From DASYLJ01 sp964432595 (GTDB lineage: Bacteria > Desulfobacterota > Binatia > DP-6): DNA of 64,000 nt. The translations under genes and the position numbers were made by a program. Positions 42,094 to 50,608 of this stretch are shown here, piece by piece; position 1 is the first letter of the stretch; each line of letters opens with the position of its first letter. A model generated the notes under the pieces. It searched no databases. It saw only the letters and a program-made list of their open reading frames with translations, and was not told the DNA's origin. Where the stretch lies: contig CAYSOF010000027.1 of the NCBI GenBank assembly GCA_964432595.1, positions 20,397-84,396 on the forward strand. The letters run 5' to 3'.

Positions 42094-43310
42094 TCGCGCT
42101 CGCCCCGCTTGATCTGCCCCGTCGGCGCCGCCTTCTCCGCGTGGGCGTCGGCGCGGGCGACGGTGCCGGGGCCGAAGCGGGCGGCGATGCGATCCAGCGC
42201 GGCGTTCAGCGAGGCGTTGCGCTCCTGGGTACGGTCCGGGAAGAGCGCGAGCTGCGGCGGATCGTCGGCGGTGATGCTCGTCGCCGTCACGCCGATCAGC
42301 CGGACCGCGCGGACCGGACGGTTCACCGTCCAGAGGTGCAGCGCCATCTCGGAGAGCGTACGGCCGTCGTCGGTCGGGTGCGGGAGCGGGCCCTGGCGCG
42401 TCAGCAGGCGGTAGCGGCCCGCGCCGAGGCGTTCAGCCAGCTTGATCTTCACGACCACCGTCCCGGCGCGCACGCCGTCGTGACGCAGGCGGCGCGCCAC
42501 CGCTTCCGCGTGCGCGACGATCGCGCTGCGGATCGTCGCGTCGTCGCGCACGTCCTCGCCGAACGTGTTCTCCTCGCCGTACGACTTGGCGTCGCGGTCG
42601 GGCTCGACGATGCGCGCGTCCTGGCCGAGCGCCAGCTTCCGCAGCGCCGGGGCCGCGCGGCCGACGGCGAGCGCCAGCCGCCCGGGATCGCAGGCGGCGA
42701 GATCGCCGATCGTCGCGATGCCGAGGCGCGCCAACGACGCCTGCAGCACGGGGCCGACGCCCCACAGGCGGCCGACGGGCAGCGGCGCCAGGAAGTCGAC
42801 GATGCCGTCGGGCGGGACCTCGAGCAGGCCGTCCGGCTTGGACAGGTCGCTCGCGATCTTCGCCACCATCTTCGCGGGGCCGATGCCGACCGACACGGCG
42901 AGCCCGGTCACCTCGCGCACGCGGTCCTTCACGCGCCGGCCGATCGCGAGACCCGGTCCCAGCAGCCGCACCGATCCCGTCACGTCGATGAACGCCTCGT
43001 CGAGCGAGAGCGGCTCGATCAGCGGGCTCACCTCGCCGAACACCTCGCGGATCTGCGCGCTCACGCGCCGGTACTTGCCCATGTTGCCGCGGACGATCAC
43101 GGCGTCCGGGCAGAGCGTCTTCGCCTGCGCAGTCGGCATCGCCGAGTGCACTCCGAAGCGCCGCGCCTCGTACGACGCGGCCGCGACGACGCCGCGGCGC
43201 GAGTCGCCGCCGACGATCACCGGGCGGCCGCGCAGCTCCGGATGATCGCGCTGCTCGACGGCGGCATAGAACGCATCCATGTCGGCATGCAGGATCACCG
43301 GACTGCGCAC
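42090..43310 (-). CDS. dinB: DNA polymerase IV (DinB)
   Basis: A 406-residue Y-family translesion polymerase. GTG 43310 (VRSPVILHADMDAFYAAVEQ) is the preferred start; GTG 43331 is an alternative. Catalytic Asp residues are in HADMDAF and in EPLSLDEAFIDVTG. Later come the helix-hairpin-helix LPVGRLWGVGPVLQASLARLG and the little-finger domain. The C-terminal ~25 residues (EKAAPTGQIKRGERD) lack an obvious beta-clamp motif of QLxLF type, although LALFPDRTQ upstream is close to one. No SOS-type box was seen in front. Confidence 0.95.
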   Translation of the reverse strand: MRSPVILHADMDAFYAAVEQRDHPELRGRPVIVGGDSRRGVVAAASYEARRFGVHSAMPTAQAKTLCPDAVIVRGNMGKYRRVSAQIREVFGEVSPLIEPLSLDEAFIDVTGSVRLLGPGLAIGRRVKDRVREVTGLAVSVGIGPAKMVAKIASDLSKPDGLLEVPPDGIVDFLAPLPVGRLWGVGPVLQASLARLGIATIGDLAACDPGRLALAVGRAAPALRKLALGQDARIVEPDRDAKSYGEENTFGEDVRDDATIRSAIVAHAEAVARRLRHDGVRAGTVVVKIKLAERLGAGRYRLLTRQGPLPHPTDDGRTLSEMALHLWTVNRPVRAVRLIGVTATSITADDPPQLALFPDRTQERNASLNAALDRIAARFGPGTVARADAHAEKAAPTGQIKRGERD

Positions 43311-43400
43311 GCCATCGGCGCTACCATCCACACCGAACCGCCGCCAGAGAAAATTCTCGCCACCCTCGCCAGGCACCGCGCGAGCTGTTACCACCGCGCC

Positions 43401-44249
43401 ATGACGACCATCGGCACGGTTCGCGAAGTGTGGCGCTACCCCGTCAAGTCGATGGGAGGCGAATTGCTCCAGCGCACGACGCTCGGACCATTGGGCATCC
43501 CCGGCGACCGCGGCTGGGCGCTGCGCGACCAGACGGCGGGCGAGATCCGCGGCGCCAAGAAGATGCCCGCGCTGATGATGTGCACCGCCCGCTACGTCGC
43601 GGAGCCCGACGCCGGCGTGCCGCCCGCCGAGGTCACGCTGCCCGACGGCGCGCGCTTCCGCACCGACGCGCCCGACGCCAGCGAGCGACTGTCGGCGTAC
43701 CTCGGCCGCGAGGTCACCGTCCACGCGTTACGGCCCGCCGACGACCGCGACCACTACCGCCGCGGCATGCCCGACGATCCGGACATGGTGCAGGAGCTGC
43801 GCACGATCTTCGGCCGCCTGCCGGACGAGCCGCTGCCCGACCTGTCGGTGTTTCCGCAGGAGCTCTTCGAGTTCACGTCGCCGCTCGGGACGTACTTCGA
43901 CGCGTTCCCGCTCCACGTCCTCACCACGGCCGCGCTCGCGGCGATGGGGTCGCCCGAGCGGTTCGACGTCCGCCGCTTCCGCCCGAACGTCCTGATCGCG
44001 ACGAGCGACGGGCACGGCCACGTCGAGAAGGCGTGGAGCGGCCGTGACGTCCGCATCGGCGGCGCCGTCGCCCGCGTGCAGATACCGACCGTCCGCTGCA
44101 GCATGACGACGCAGGCGCAGCCCGGTCTGCCGAAGGACCCGTCGGTGCTGCGCGCCATCGTCGGTGGCGCCGATCAGGGTCTCGGCGTCTACGCCACCAT
44201 CGTGACGCCCGGCCCGGTGGCGGTGGGAGACCCCGTCGAGCTGGTGTGA
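43401..44249 (+). CDS. MOSC domain protein (MOSC_N + MOSC)
   Basis: A 282-residue protein like the mitochondrial amidoxime-reducing component family. The N-terminal beta barrel begins IGTVREVWRYPVKSMGGE and GIPGDRGWALRD. The MOSC core has FDVRRFRPNVLI, CSMTTQAQP with the conserved Cys that coordinates molybdenum, and PVAVGDPVELV. It would bind Mo cofactor and reduce N-hydroxylated compounds, or act as an S-sulfurase. It overlaps the P450 gene by 4 bases, an unusual pairing that suggests a shared substrate or electron donor. Confidence 0.9.
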   Translation: MTTIGTVREVWRYPVKSMGGELLQRTTLGPLGIPGDRGWALRDQTAGEIRGAKKMPALMMCTARYVAEPDAGVPPAEVTLPDGARFRTDAPDASERLSAYLGREVTVHALRPADDRDHYRRGMPDDPDMVQELRTIFGRLPDEPLPDLSVFPQELFEFTSPLGTYFDAFPLHVLTTAALAAMGSPERFDVRRFRPNVLIATSDGHGHVEKAWSGRDVRIGGAVARVQIPTVRCSMTTQAQPGLPKDPSVLRAIVGGADQGLGVYATIVTPGPVAVGDPVELV

Positions 44250-45553
44250 CGCCCGCCCTGCCCCAGCGCGCGGGCGTGCCGTGGATCGGCGCGCCGTGGG
44301 CCATGCTCTCGCATCCCGGCGCCTGGCTGTACGACGGCTACCGCGCGCACGGGCGCGTCTTCGCGTTCGAGCTCGTCGGCATGCGGATGGTCGCCATGCT
44401 CGGGCCGGACGCGAACCGCTTCATCCTGGCGACGGCGCGCGAGCGCTTCTCGCACGGCCTCGGCTACGCGCTCGTCCGCGACATCCTCGGCGACGGCCTC
44501 CTCTTCCAGGACGGCGAGGTCCACCGCCGGAACCGCACGCTGATGACGCCCGCGTTCCACCAGAAGGGCGTCCAGGCGTACTTCGACGTGATGACCGGGT
44601 GCGCCGAGGCCCACGTCGCGCGCTGGGCCAGTGCGGGGCCGGGACCGATGTACGAGCGGTTGCGCCACCTGACGTTCGAGATCATGGCGCGTTTGATTCT
44701 CGGCGTGGACGGCGACGTCGAGCTCGAGCGGCTCGGCCGCCTGAACGACGTGCTCGCCCGCGGCACGACCGCCTTCCTGCGCGTCGGCTGGCCGTGGACG
44801 ACCTACGGCAAGGGCCTGCAGGCGCGCGACGCGCTCCGCGCGTACCTCCGCGGCGTGATCCGCGCGCGGCGGGCGTCGCCCGGCGGCGACGCGCTCGGCC
44901 TGCTCATGGCGGCGCGCGACGAGGACGGCGCCGCGCTCGACGAGGACGAGCTGCTCGAGCAGGCGGTCATCCTCATGTTCGCCGGCCACGAGACGACGAC
45001 GTCGCTGCTCAGCTCGTGGCTGCTCGCGATGCGCGACCATCCCGACGTGCACGCCCGCCTCGTCGCCGAGCAGCGCCGCGTCGTCGGCGACGGGGCGCTG
45101 CGTCTCGAGCACGTCCGCGCGTTCGACGAGCTCGATCGCACGCTGAAGGAGGTCGAGCGGCTGTGGCCGCCGATCAGCCTCTGCCAACGCGGTGTGACCG
45201 AGCCCGTCGAGTTCGACGGCCATTCGCTTTCGCCCGGGACGCTCGTCGTCTACTCTCCCTGGGTGACGCATCGGATGTCCGACGTCTTCCGCGACCCCGA
45301 GCGCTTCGATCCGGATCGATTCGCGCCGCCGCGCGAGGAGCACCGCGCGACCCCGTATGCGCTCGTCGGGTTCGGCGGCGGGCCGCGCCTCTGCATCGGA
45401 CAGGCGTTCTCGCTGCTCGAAGCGAAGGTGGTCGCGTCGCTCCTGCTGCGCACGTACCGCTGCGAGGTGGCGCCCGGCGACCCGCGGCTGCGCTGGGTGC
45501 CGACGGTCCATCCACGCACGGGCCTGCCGGGCACCGTGCACGCGGTCGCGTGA
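44246..45553 (+). CDS. Cytochrome P450
   Basis: A 435-residue P450 from the GTG overlapping the MOSC stop. I-helix MFAGHETTTSLLS with the O2-activating Thr, K-helix ExxR in LKEVERLWPP, and heme loop VGFGGGPRLCIGQAF with ligand Cys383. No transmembrane anchor, so it is soluble and needs separate reductase partners; no ferredoxin is nearby. The substrate is unknown; CYP-like members in this position oxidise fatty acids or terpenes. Its stop TGA shares an A with the ATG of the next gene. Confidence 0.95.
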   Translation: MTPALPQRAGVPWIGAPWAMLSHPGAWLYDGYRAHGRVFAFELVGMRMVAMLGPDANRFILATARERFSHGLGYALVRDILGDGLLFQDGEVHRRNRTLMTPAFHQKGVQAYFDVMTGCAEAHVARWASAGPGPMYERLRHLTFEIMARLILGVDGDVELERLGRLNDVLARGTTAFLRVGWPWTTYGKGLQARDALRAYLRGVIRARRASPGGDALGLLMAARDEDGAALDEDELLEQAVILMFAGHETTTSLLSSWLLAMRDHPDVHARLVAEQRRVVGDGALRLEHVRAFDELDRTLKEVERLWPPISLCQRGVTEPVEFDGHSLSPGTLVVYSPWVTHRMSDVFRDPERFDPDRFAPPREEHRATPYALVGFGGGPRLCIGQAFSLLEAKVVASLLLRTYRCEVAPGDPRLRWVPTVHPRTGLPGTVHAVA

Positions 45554-47007
45554 TGCGCCGCGGGTGGATCGGCGTCCTGCTGCTGGCGTGGAGCGGCGTC
45601 GCCGCCGCCGAGACCCGCTGGTCGGACCACCTCACGTTCACGTTCAGCGAGCGCCTGCGCGGCGAGTTCGTCGACTGGTTCGAGCCGCCGGAGAACGTCG
45701 CGCGCGGCGACGTCCATCGCTACGACTACTTCGCCAGCCAGATGCGCGCCGGCCTGCGCGTGACGTTCCCGCACGTCCAGCTCGTGCTCGAGGCGCAGGA
45801 CACGCGGCTCGCCAATCTGCCCGACGACGCGAGCCTGGCGCCGCCGCAGGGCAACCTCGGCCCCGGCGCGCTCTACTACTTCCACACGCGCAACACCTCG
45901 CAGGGCGAGCCCTTCTTGAAGCAGGGCTTCCTGACCCTGCGTCGCGGCGGGCTGTCGCTGACGGGCGGCCGCTTCGAGGTGCGCGACGGCCTCGAGACGG
46001 TGCCGGGCGACGCGACGCTCGCGTTCGTCAAGAAGACTCGCATCGCGGAGCGCCTCGTCGGCCCGTTCGACTTCACGCACGTGACGCGCAGCTTCGACGG
46101 TGCGCGCTTCACGTGGGATCGACCGGCGTGGAACCTGACGGCGTTCGCGACGAAGCCCACCGCCGGCGGCTTCGAGGTGAGCGCGAATCGCGAGATCGAC
46201 GACGTCGGCCTCGCGGGGTTGTCGGCGACGGCGAAGCGTCTGCCGATCCCCGACTCGCCGCCGGCCGACGTGCGGCTCTTCTGGCTGTACTACGACGACC
46301 GGCGCGAAGACGTGCTCAAGGTCGACAACCGACCGCTGGCGCTCCGCGAAGCCGACCGCGATGCGATCGCCGTGCACTCGGTCGGCGGGCACGTCATCAC
46401 GGCGCTACCGCTCGGGCCGGGCACGGTCGACCTGCTGGCGTGGGGCGTCACGCAGTTCGGCAACTGGGGCACGCAGGACCACGGCGCATGGGCCTACGCG
46501 GTCGAGGCGGGCTATCAGTTGCCGAAGCTGCCGGCGGCGCCGTGGCTCCGCGCCGGCATCGACCGCTCGTCGGGCGACGACGACCCGCTCGACGACCAGC
46601 ACGAGAGCTTCTTCCAGGTGATCCCGACGCCGCGCATCTACGCGCAGTTCCCGTTCTACAACCTGATGAACGACCAGGACGTGTTCGCCGAGCTGATCCT
46701 GAAGCCGCACTCGCGCGTCACGATCCGCACCGACTACCACTGGCTGCAGGTCGTCGAGGGACGCGACCTCTGGTACTCGGGCGGCGGCGCGACGAACGAC
46801 GACGTCTTCGGCTTCTCGGGCGCGCCGGCCGGCGGCAGCCGGCAGCTGGCGCATCTCGTCGACGTGTCGGTGACGGTGCAGGTGCTCGAGCGGCTCACGT
46901 TCGCGGCCTACTACGGCCACGCGTGGGGCGGCGACGTCGTGCACGAGACGTACCCGGGCGGCGTGACCGGCAACTACGGGTTCGTCGAGGCGACGTTCCG
47001 GTACTGA
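45553..47007 (+). CDS. Outer-membrane beta-barrel, alginate-export (AlgE) family
   Basis: A 484-residue protein with signal peptide (GVLLLAWSGVAAA/ET). The mature part is a series of amphipathic beta strands: LTFTFSERLRGEFVDWFEPP near the start, SLTGGRFEVRDGLET, WLRAGIDRSSGDDDPLDD, SRVTIRTDYHWLQVVEGRDL. It ends in an aromatic residue (VEATFRY), as needed for outer-membrane insertion. These features fit the Alginate_exp family of diffusion channels. It is coupled to the P450 by a 1-base overlap, so it may import the hydrophobic P450 substrate. Confidence 0.88.
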   Translation: MRRGWIGVLLLAWSGVAAAETRWSDHLTFTFSERLRGEFVDWFEPPENVARGDVHRYDYFASQMRAGLRVTFPHVQLVLEAQDTRLANLPDDASLAPPQGNLGPGALYYFHTRNTSQGEPFLKQGFLTLRRGGLSLTGGRFEVRDGLETVPGDATLAFVKKTRIAERLVGPFDFTHVTRSFDGARFTWDRPAWNLTAFATKPTAGGFEVSANREIDDVGLAGLSATAKRLPIPDSPPADVRLFWLYYDDRREDVLKVDNRPLALREADRDAIAVHSVGGHVITALPLGPGTVDLLAWGVTQFGNWGTQDHGAWAYAVEAGYQLPKLPAAPWLRAGIDRSSGDDDPLDDQHESFFQVIPTPRIYAQFPFYNLMNDQDVFAELILKPHSRVTIRTDYHWLQVVEGRDLWYSGGGATNDDVFGFSGAPAGGSRQLAHLVDVSVTVQVLERLTFAAYYGHAWGGDVVHETYPGGVTGNYGFVEATFRY

Positions 47008-47062
47008 ACGGCACGGAAAATCATTGCTGGGCCGTCCGGTTCCGGATTATCCTTCGACCCGT

Positions 47063-48676
47063 ATGCGCTCGGTGCTCGCGGCCATCGTGCTCGTCGCGCT
47101 CGGTGGCATCTCCCGCGCGGGCGACACCTGCCAGGTCGACGGCCGCTACGGCGTCCGCTCGAAGACGACGGTCGACGGCAAGCGCGTCGTCGGGCTCGTC
47201 GCGACGCGATGGCCCAACGGCGCTCCGGTGCTGGAGGTCATCGCCGAGTCCGCCGGCGGCGCGTCGCTGCTCACGACCGGGTACCTCGACGAGCATGCCC
47301 CCGGTCGCTGGCGCGCCACGCAGCAGGCGGTCGAGGACCAGCCGCGCGTCAACGTGCGCCTCAAGCGCTGCGAGCGCTTCGTCGGGCGCATCAAGGCGCC
47401 CGGGAAACGCGGGCGACGCATCGTCGCGCAGCGCGTGCGATGCGGCGACGGCCACGTCGATCGCTTCGCCGGCGAGGACTGCGACACGTCCGGGGAGGGA
47501 TGCTTCAGCGGAACCTGCAACGATCGATGTCGGTGCCAGGGCAGCGGCGGACGCGTCGACGAGACGTTCGGCGTCGGCGGGGTGGCGACGATCTACCATC
47601 GAGACGTCGTGTGCAGCCGCGTCTTCTGCGGGCAGGAGGGCGTCTCGTCGATCCGACCGCGCCCCGACGGCACGGTGATCGTCACCGGCTTTTCAGACAC
47701 ATGGCTCTTCAATCCGGTGGAGACCCCCCTGCTTCGACTGCGCGCCGACGGGTCGGTGGATCCCGCTTTCCCGTCGGTCGCCATCCACGATGGGCTGCCC
47801 CCGCGCCCCATCACCTCTGGCTTCCACTCCTTCGGCACGCTCCGCATCGCGCCGATGGCCGACGGCCGCCTCGTCTTCGCCCAAGGCCTCGCAGCGCGTG
47901 ACGGATTCACGGGAGATCTCGCACGTCGACTGCTTCCCGACGGCGCACCCGATCCGTCGTTCGCCCTGAACCTGCTCGGTGCCGGGAGCGTCGACGACGT
48001 CGGCTCGACGCTCGACGGCGGCATCCTCACCTGGGGCGGCGGCAGGCTCACGCATCGCCACGCCGATGGGACGCTCGAGGAGGTCGAGGTTCCCCCGGGG
48101 TGGAATCCGTTCGCCGTCGACGACACGGGACGGATCCTCGCTTTCAGCATCGACGCCGCGTTTCGCGTGCAGCGCTTCACGCCGCTCGGATCGCCCGACC
48201 CGACGTTCGCGGGCGGCAACGCGGTGTGCGTGACGCTCATGCGACCTGATCATCAATTCGAAGCCGTTCGTCAGCTCGACGACGACTCCGTCGTCGTCGG
48301 CCTGCGCACGAGCGCCGGACTGCGCATCACGCACGTGCCGCGGGACGGAATCGGGTTCGACTCCGACTGCGGGTCCGAGCCCGAATCCTTCGCCGCCGCC
48401 GCCGTGCCCCACGCCGTACAGCCGGACGGCAAGTACCTCGCCATCCCCAGCGAGCCGCCATGCTGTCAGGGCGATGCGGTACGGGGGCGACTCCTCCGTT
48501 TCTTCCCCGACGGCACGCCCGACCTCCAGTTCGCCGACCGGGGCTCGTTCGACCTCGCTCAACCCATCACCGCCGTCGCAGTCGACGCGCAGGGTCGCAT
48601 CCTGGTCGGCACGTCGTGGAGGCCCGCGCTGGAACAGCCGCTGGTCGGGATCGCCGTACAACGTCTGCTGCCGTAG
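47063..48676 (+). CDS. Exported delta-60 repeat protein, paralogue A
   Basis: A 537-residue protein with signal peptide (MRSVLAAIVLVALGGISRAG). Residues 20-130 form an N-terminal module (VDGKRVVGLVATRWPNGAPV, NVRLKRCERFVGRIKAPG) followed by a Cys-rich CGDGHVDRFAGEDCD repeat like those of myxobacterial surface proteins. The remaining 370 residues are a beta-propeller of delta-60-type repeats (GSPDPTFAGG, DGTPDLQFADRGSF, VDAQGRILVGTS). A close paralogue of the same layout is at 50607-52163. Function unknown; likely surface exposed or periplasmic. Confidence 0.75.
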   Translation: MRSVLAAIVLVALGGISRAGDTCQVDGRYGVRSKTTVDGKRVVGLVATRWPNGAPVLEVIAESAGGASLLTTGYLDEHAPGRWRATQQAVEDQPRVNVRLKRCERFVGRIKAPGKRGRRIVAQRVRCGDGHVDRFAGEDCDTSGEGCFSGTCNDRCRCQGSGGRVDETFGVGGVATIYHRDVVCSRVFCGQEGVSSIRPRPDGTVIVTGFSDTWLFNPVETPLLRLRADGSVDPAFPSVAIHDGLPPRPITSGFHSFGTLRIAPMADGRLVFAQGLAARDGFTGDLARRLLPDGAPDPSFALNLLGAGSVDDVGSTLDGGILTWGGGRLTHRHADGTLEEVEVPPGWNPFAVDDTGRILAFSIDAAFRVQRFTPLGSPDPTFAGGNAVCVTLMRPDHQFEAVRQLDDDSVVVGLRTSAGLRITHVPRDGIGFDSDCGSEPESFAAAAVPHAVQPDGKYLAIPSEPPCCQGDAVRGRLLRFFPDGTPDLQFADRGSFDLAQPITAVAVDAQGRILVGTSWRPALEQPLVGIAVQRLLP

Positions 48677-48739
48677 GCGCGACCCCGGACGATCGTGACC
48701 AACGGCACGAGCTCCGGGAGCGTCCACTCGGGCCGCGGC

Positions 48740-48757
48740 GCGACGTTCCGGTACTGA
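48740..48757 (+). repeat. 18-bp exact repeat of the outer-membrane barrel 3' end
   Basis: The stretch is identical to bases 46990-47007, the last five codons plus stop of the barrel gene (ATFRY then TGA). Here it ends a frame reading GSVHSGRGATFRY, without a gene in front. It is probably the remnant of a duplicated barrel gene 1750 bp downstream of the original. Confidence 0.6.
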
Positions 48758-48770
48758 CGGTCGGCGCGGT

Positions 48771-48798
48771 TTGTCCGCGGCGAACCAGCGATTGTCCG
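48771..48798 (+). promoter_or_regulatory. AraC-type direct-repeat operator, copy B
   Basis: TTGTCCG occurs twice 21 bp apart, 57 bases upstream of the gene at 48856. On the opposite strand this reads CGGACAA, a 14-base spacer (TCGCTGGTTCGCCG), and CGGACAA. It matches copy A at 7603-7630 in 24 of 28 positions, in the same orientation relative to a gene carrying the same Cys-rich module. Confidence 0.65.
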
Positions 48799-48855
48799 TC
48801 GCCGACGCGCGCGCCTGCCGCGCGATGATGCACATGAGCCGTCGACGGAGGACTC

Positions 48856-50538
48856 ATGCGCACGACGCTCCTCGCTCTCGCGTTCGTCTTGACGGTCGCC
48901 GGCAACGCCGGCGCCGACGCGCGGTGCCTGACGGGCTCCGCGCGCCTGGCGGATCAGCGTGACCTCGGCAGCCTGCGAGCCGCCATCGACACGGCATGTC
49001 CATGCGACACGTTCACCGGATCGGCCGGCGCCGACCGCGCCGCCTATCGCCGGTGTGCACGGACGGTCCGCGACGCCGCGACGGCCCTGGGCCGGCTGCG
49101 CCCGGCGTGCAAGAAGACGGCGACGCGTCGATATTTCGACACGACGTGCGGCACGCGCGGCCGCATCGCCTGTGGCCGCGTCACGCCCGGCTCGGCGAAC
49201 CGTCCGATCGGCTGCCGGATCACGACGCCCGATCGCTGCCGCAGCCGAGCGCGGTTCAGCGAGCACGCGTGCGCCGGCGAGACGGCGTGCGCCGACGTGG
49301 TGGAGCGCACCGCGGGCACGTGCGTTCCCACGTACACCAGCGCGTATGCGCCGGGCTGGTCGGCCGTACATGCGGACGCCGCGAACACCGACTACGCACC
49401 CGTGCAGGGCCTACGGGACCTGACGCTGGCCTGGGAGACGCGCCTCGACGGCGCGATCAACCTCGGACCGACCATCGACCCCGCCGGACGGGTCTACGTG
49501 ACGGACAACTCGAACGACGCCGGATGCCATCTCCATGTGCTCGACGGGGCGACCGGCGCGACCGTCTGGTGCTCGACGGCGGTCGACCGCTTCGCCGTCG
49601 CGTCCTCGCCCGTGCTCGACCGCGACGGCCGCATCATGCTCGCCGACGGCACGGCAATGCATGCGTTCGACCCGGACGGGCGCGTGCTGTGGGAGACGCC
49701 GATCGTCGGCGTGCCGCTCTCGGCGCAGCTGACGCCGAGCGGACGGCTGATCTTCATCACCCATATCGGACGGCTCTACGTACTGGAGCGCGAGACGGGG
49801 ATCCCCGTCGTCCCGACCATCGAGCTCGCGCCCGGGACGACGTGGACACCGAGCGACGGCATGACGGCGTGCGCGTTGGGAACGTCGGGCTGTCCCAGCG
49901 CGAACACCCTCGCCGTCGACCCGGCGACGGGCCGCTTCTTCTTCACCTTCTGGGCGCCGGGCACCCCGCAGGCGGGGCTGCGGGCGATGCAGTACACGGA
50001 AGACCCCGTCCCGGCGATCACCACGCTCTGGACCAACGACACGCTGCCCGGCGGCAGCGCGTCGAGTCCGGACCTCTCGGCCGACGGATCGCGCGTCTAC
50101 GTGAACGACAACGTCGACAGCATCCACGCCATCGACGCAGCGACCGGCGTCACGATCTGGAGCTACCGTATCGGCTTCGCGCCGGGAGGGAGTCCGTCGA
50201 CCTCGCCCGCGGGCATCGTGATGCCGTCGGGATCGGCGACCGGCGTGGTGATGGCGGTGATCGACCGCGGCCCCACCGCCGAGCTGCTCTGGCGCCAGGA
50301 TGCGATGTTGAACCGCGGCGTGCCGACCCAGGCCGCCGGTGGGATCGCCTACGCGACGGTGAGCGCCGGAGGGTTCTTGAACGACCTCGTCGTCGTCGAT
50401 ACGGCGACCGGCGCGGAGCTCGACCGCGAGCGCCTGCCCGGCACGACGGTATTCACCGTCGGTACGACCGTCGGGCTCGACGGCACCGTCTTCGTGCCGA
50501 CGTTCGTCGGGCAGCTGTTCGCGTTCCGCGCGCCGTGA
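48856..50538 (+). CDS. Exported PQQ-like beta-propeller with Cys-rich N-terminal module
   Basis: A 560-residue protein, ribosome site GGAGG 5 bases before ATG 48856. Signal peptide (ALAFVLTVAGNAGA/D), then the Cys-rich module (residues 24-170): LADQRDLGSLRAAIDTACPC, a CART segment, LRPACKKTATRRYF, ACADVVERTAGTCVP. This aligns along its length with the N-terminus of the esterase at 6201-7559. The rest is a PQQ-dehydrogenase-like propeller: TLAWETRLDGAINLGPTIDP, LHVLDGATGATVWCS, VLDRDGRIMLADG, IHAIDAATGVTIWSYRIG. No PQQ-binding or catalytic residues are evident, so it may be a binding or scaffold protein. Confidence 0.8.
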   Translation: MRTTLLALAFVLTVAGNAGADARCLTGSARLADQRDLGSLRAAIDTACPCDTFTGSAGADRAAYRRCARTVRDAATALGRLRPACKKTATRRYFDTTCGTRGRIACGRVTPGSANRPIGCRITTPDRCRSRARFSEHACAGETACADVVERTAGTCVPTYTSAYAPGWSAVHADAANTDYAPVQGLRDLTLAWETRLDGAINLGPTIDPAGRVYVTDNSNDAGCHLHVLDGATGATVWCSTAVDRFAVASSPVLDRDGRIMLADGTAMHAFDPDGRVLWETPIVGVPLSAQLTPSGRLIFITHIGRLYVLERETGIPVVPTIELAPGTTWTPSDGMTACALGTSGCPSANTLAVDPATGRFFFTFWAPGTPQAGLRAMQYTEDPVPAITTLWTNDTLPGGSASSPDLSADGSRVYVNDNVDSIHAIDAATGVTIWSYRIGFAPGGSPSTSPAGIVMPSGSATGVVMAVIDRGPTAELLWRQDAMLNRGVPTQAAGGIAYATVSAGGFLNDLVVVDTATGAELDRERLPGTTVFTVGTTVGLDGTVFVPTFVGQLFAFRAP

Positions 50539-50590
50539 GGCGAGCGCCGCGGACACACGGCACGAACGCCGGTGCGCGCCGGAATCAGGT

Positions 50591-50608
50591 ATGGTACGTT
50601 CCTACCAT
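50591..50608 (+). promoter_or_regulatory. 6-bp inverted repeat overlapping a start codon
   Basis: ATGGTA and TACCAT, separated by CGTTCC, end within the ATG of the gene at 50607. In mRNA the hairpin would enclose the start codon and could lower initiation. It is short, so chance is possible. Confidence 0.3.

Noticed and set aside
42090..43724. Longer DinB frame starting at 43724
   Set aside because: The extra N-terminal residues are antisense to the MOSC gene and lack family similarity; the polymerase begins at VRSPVILHADMDAF.
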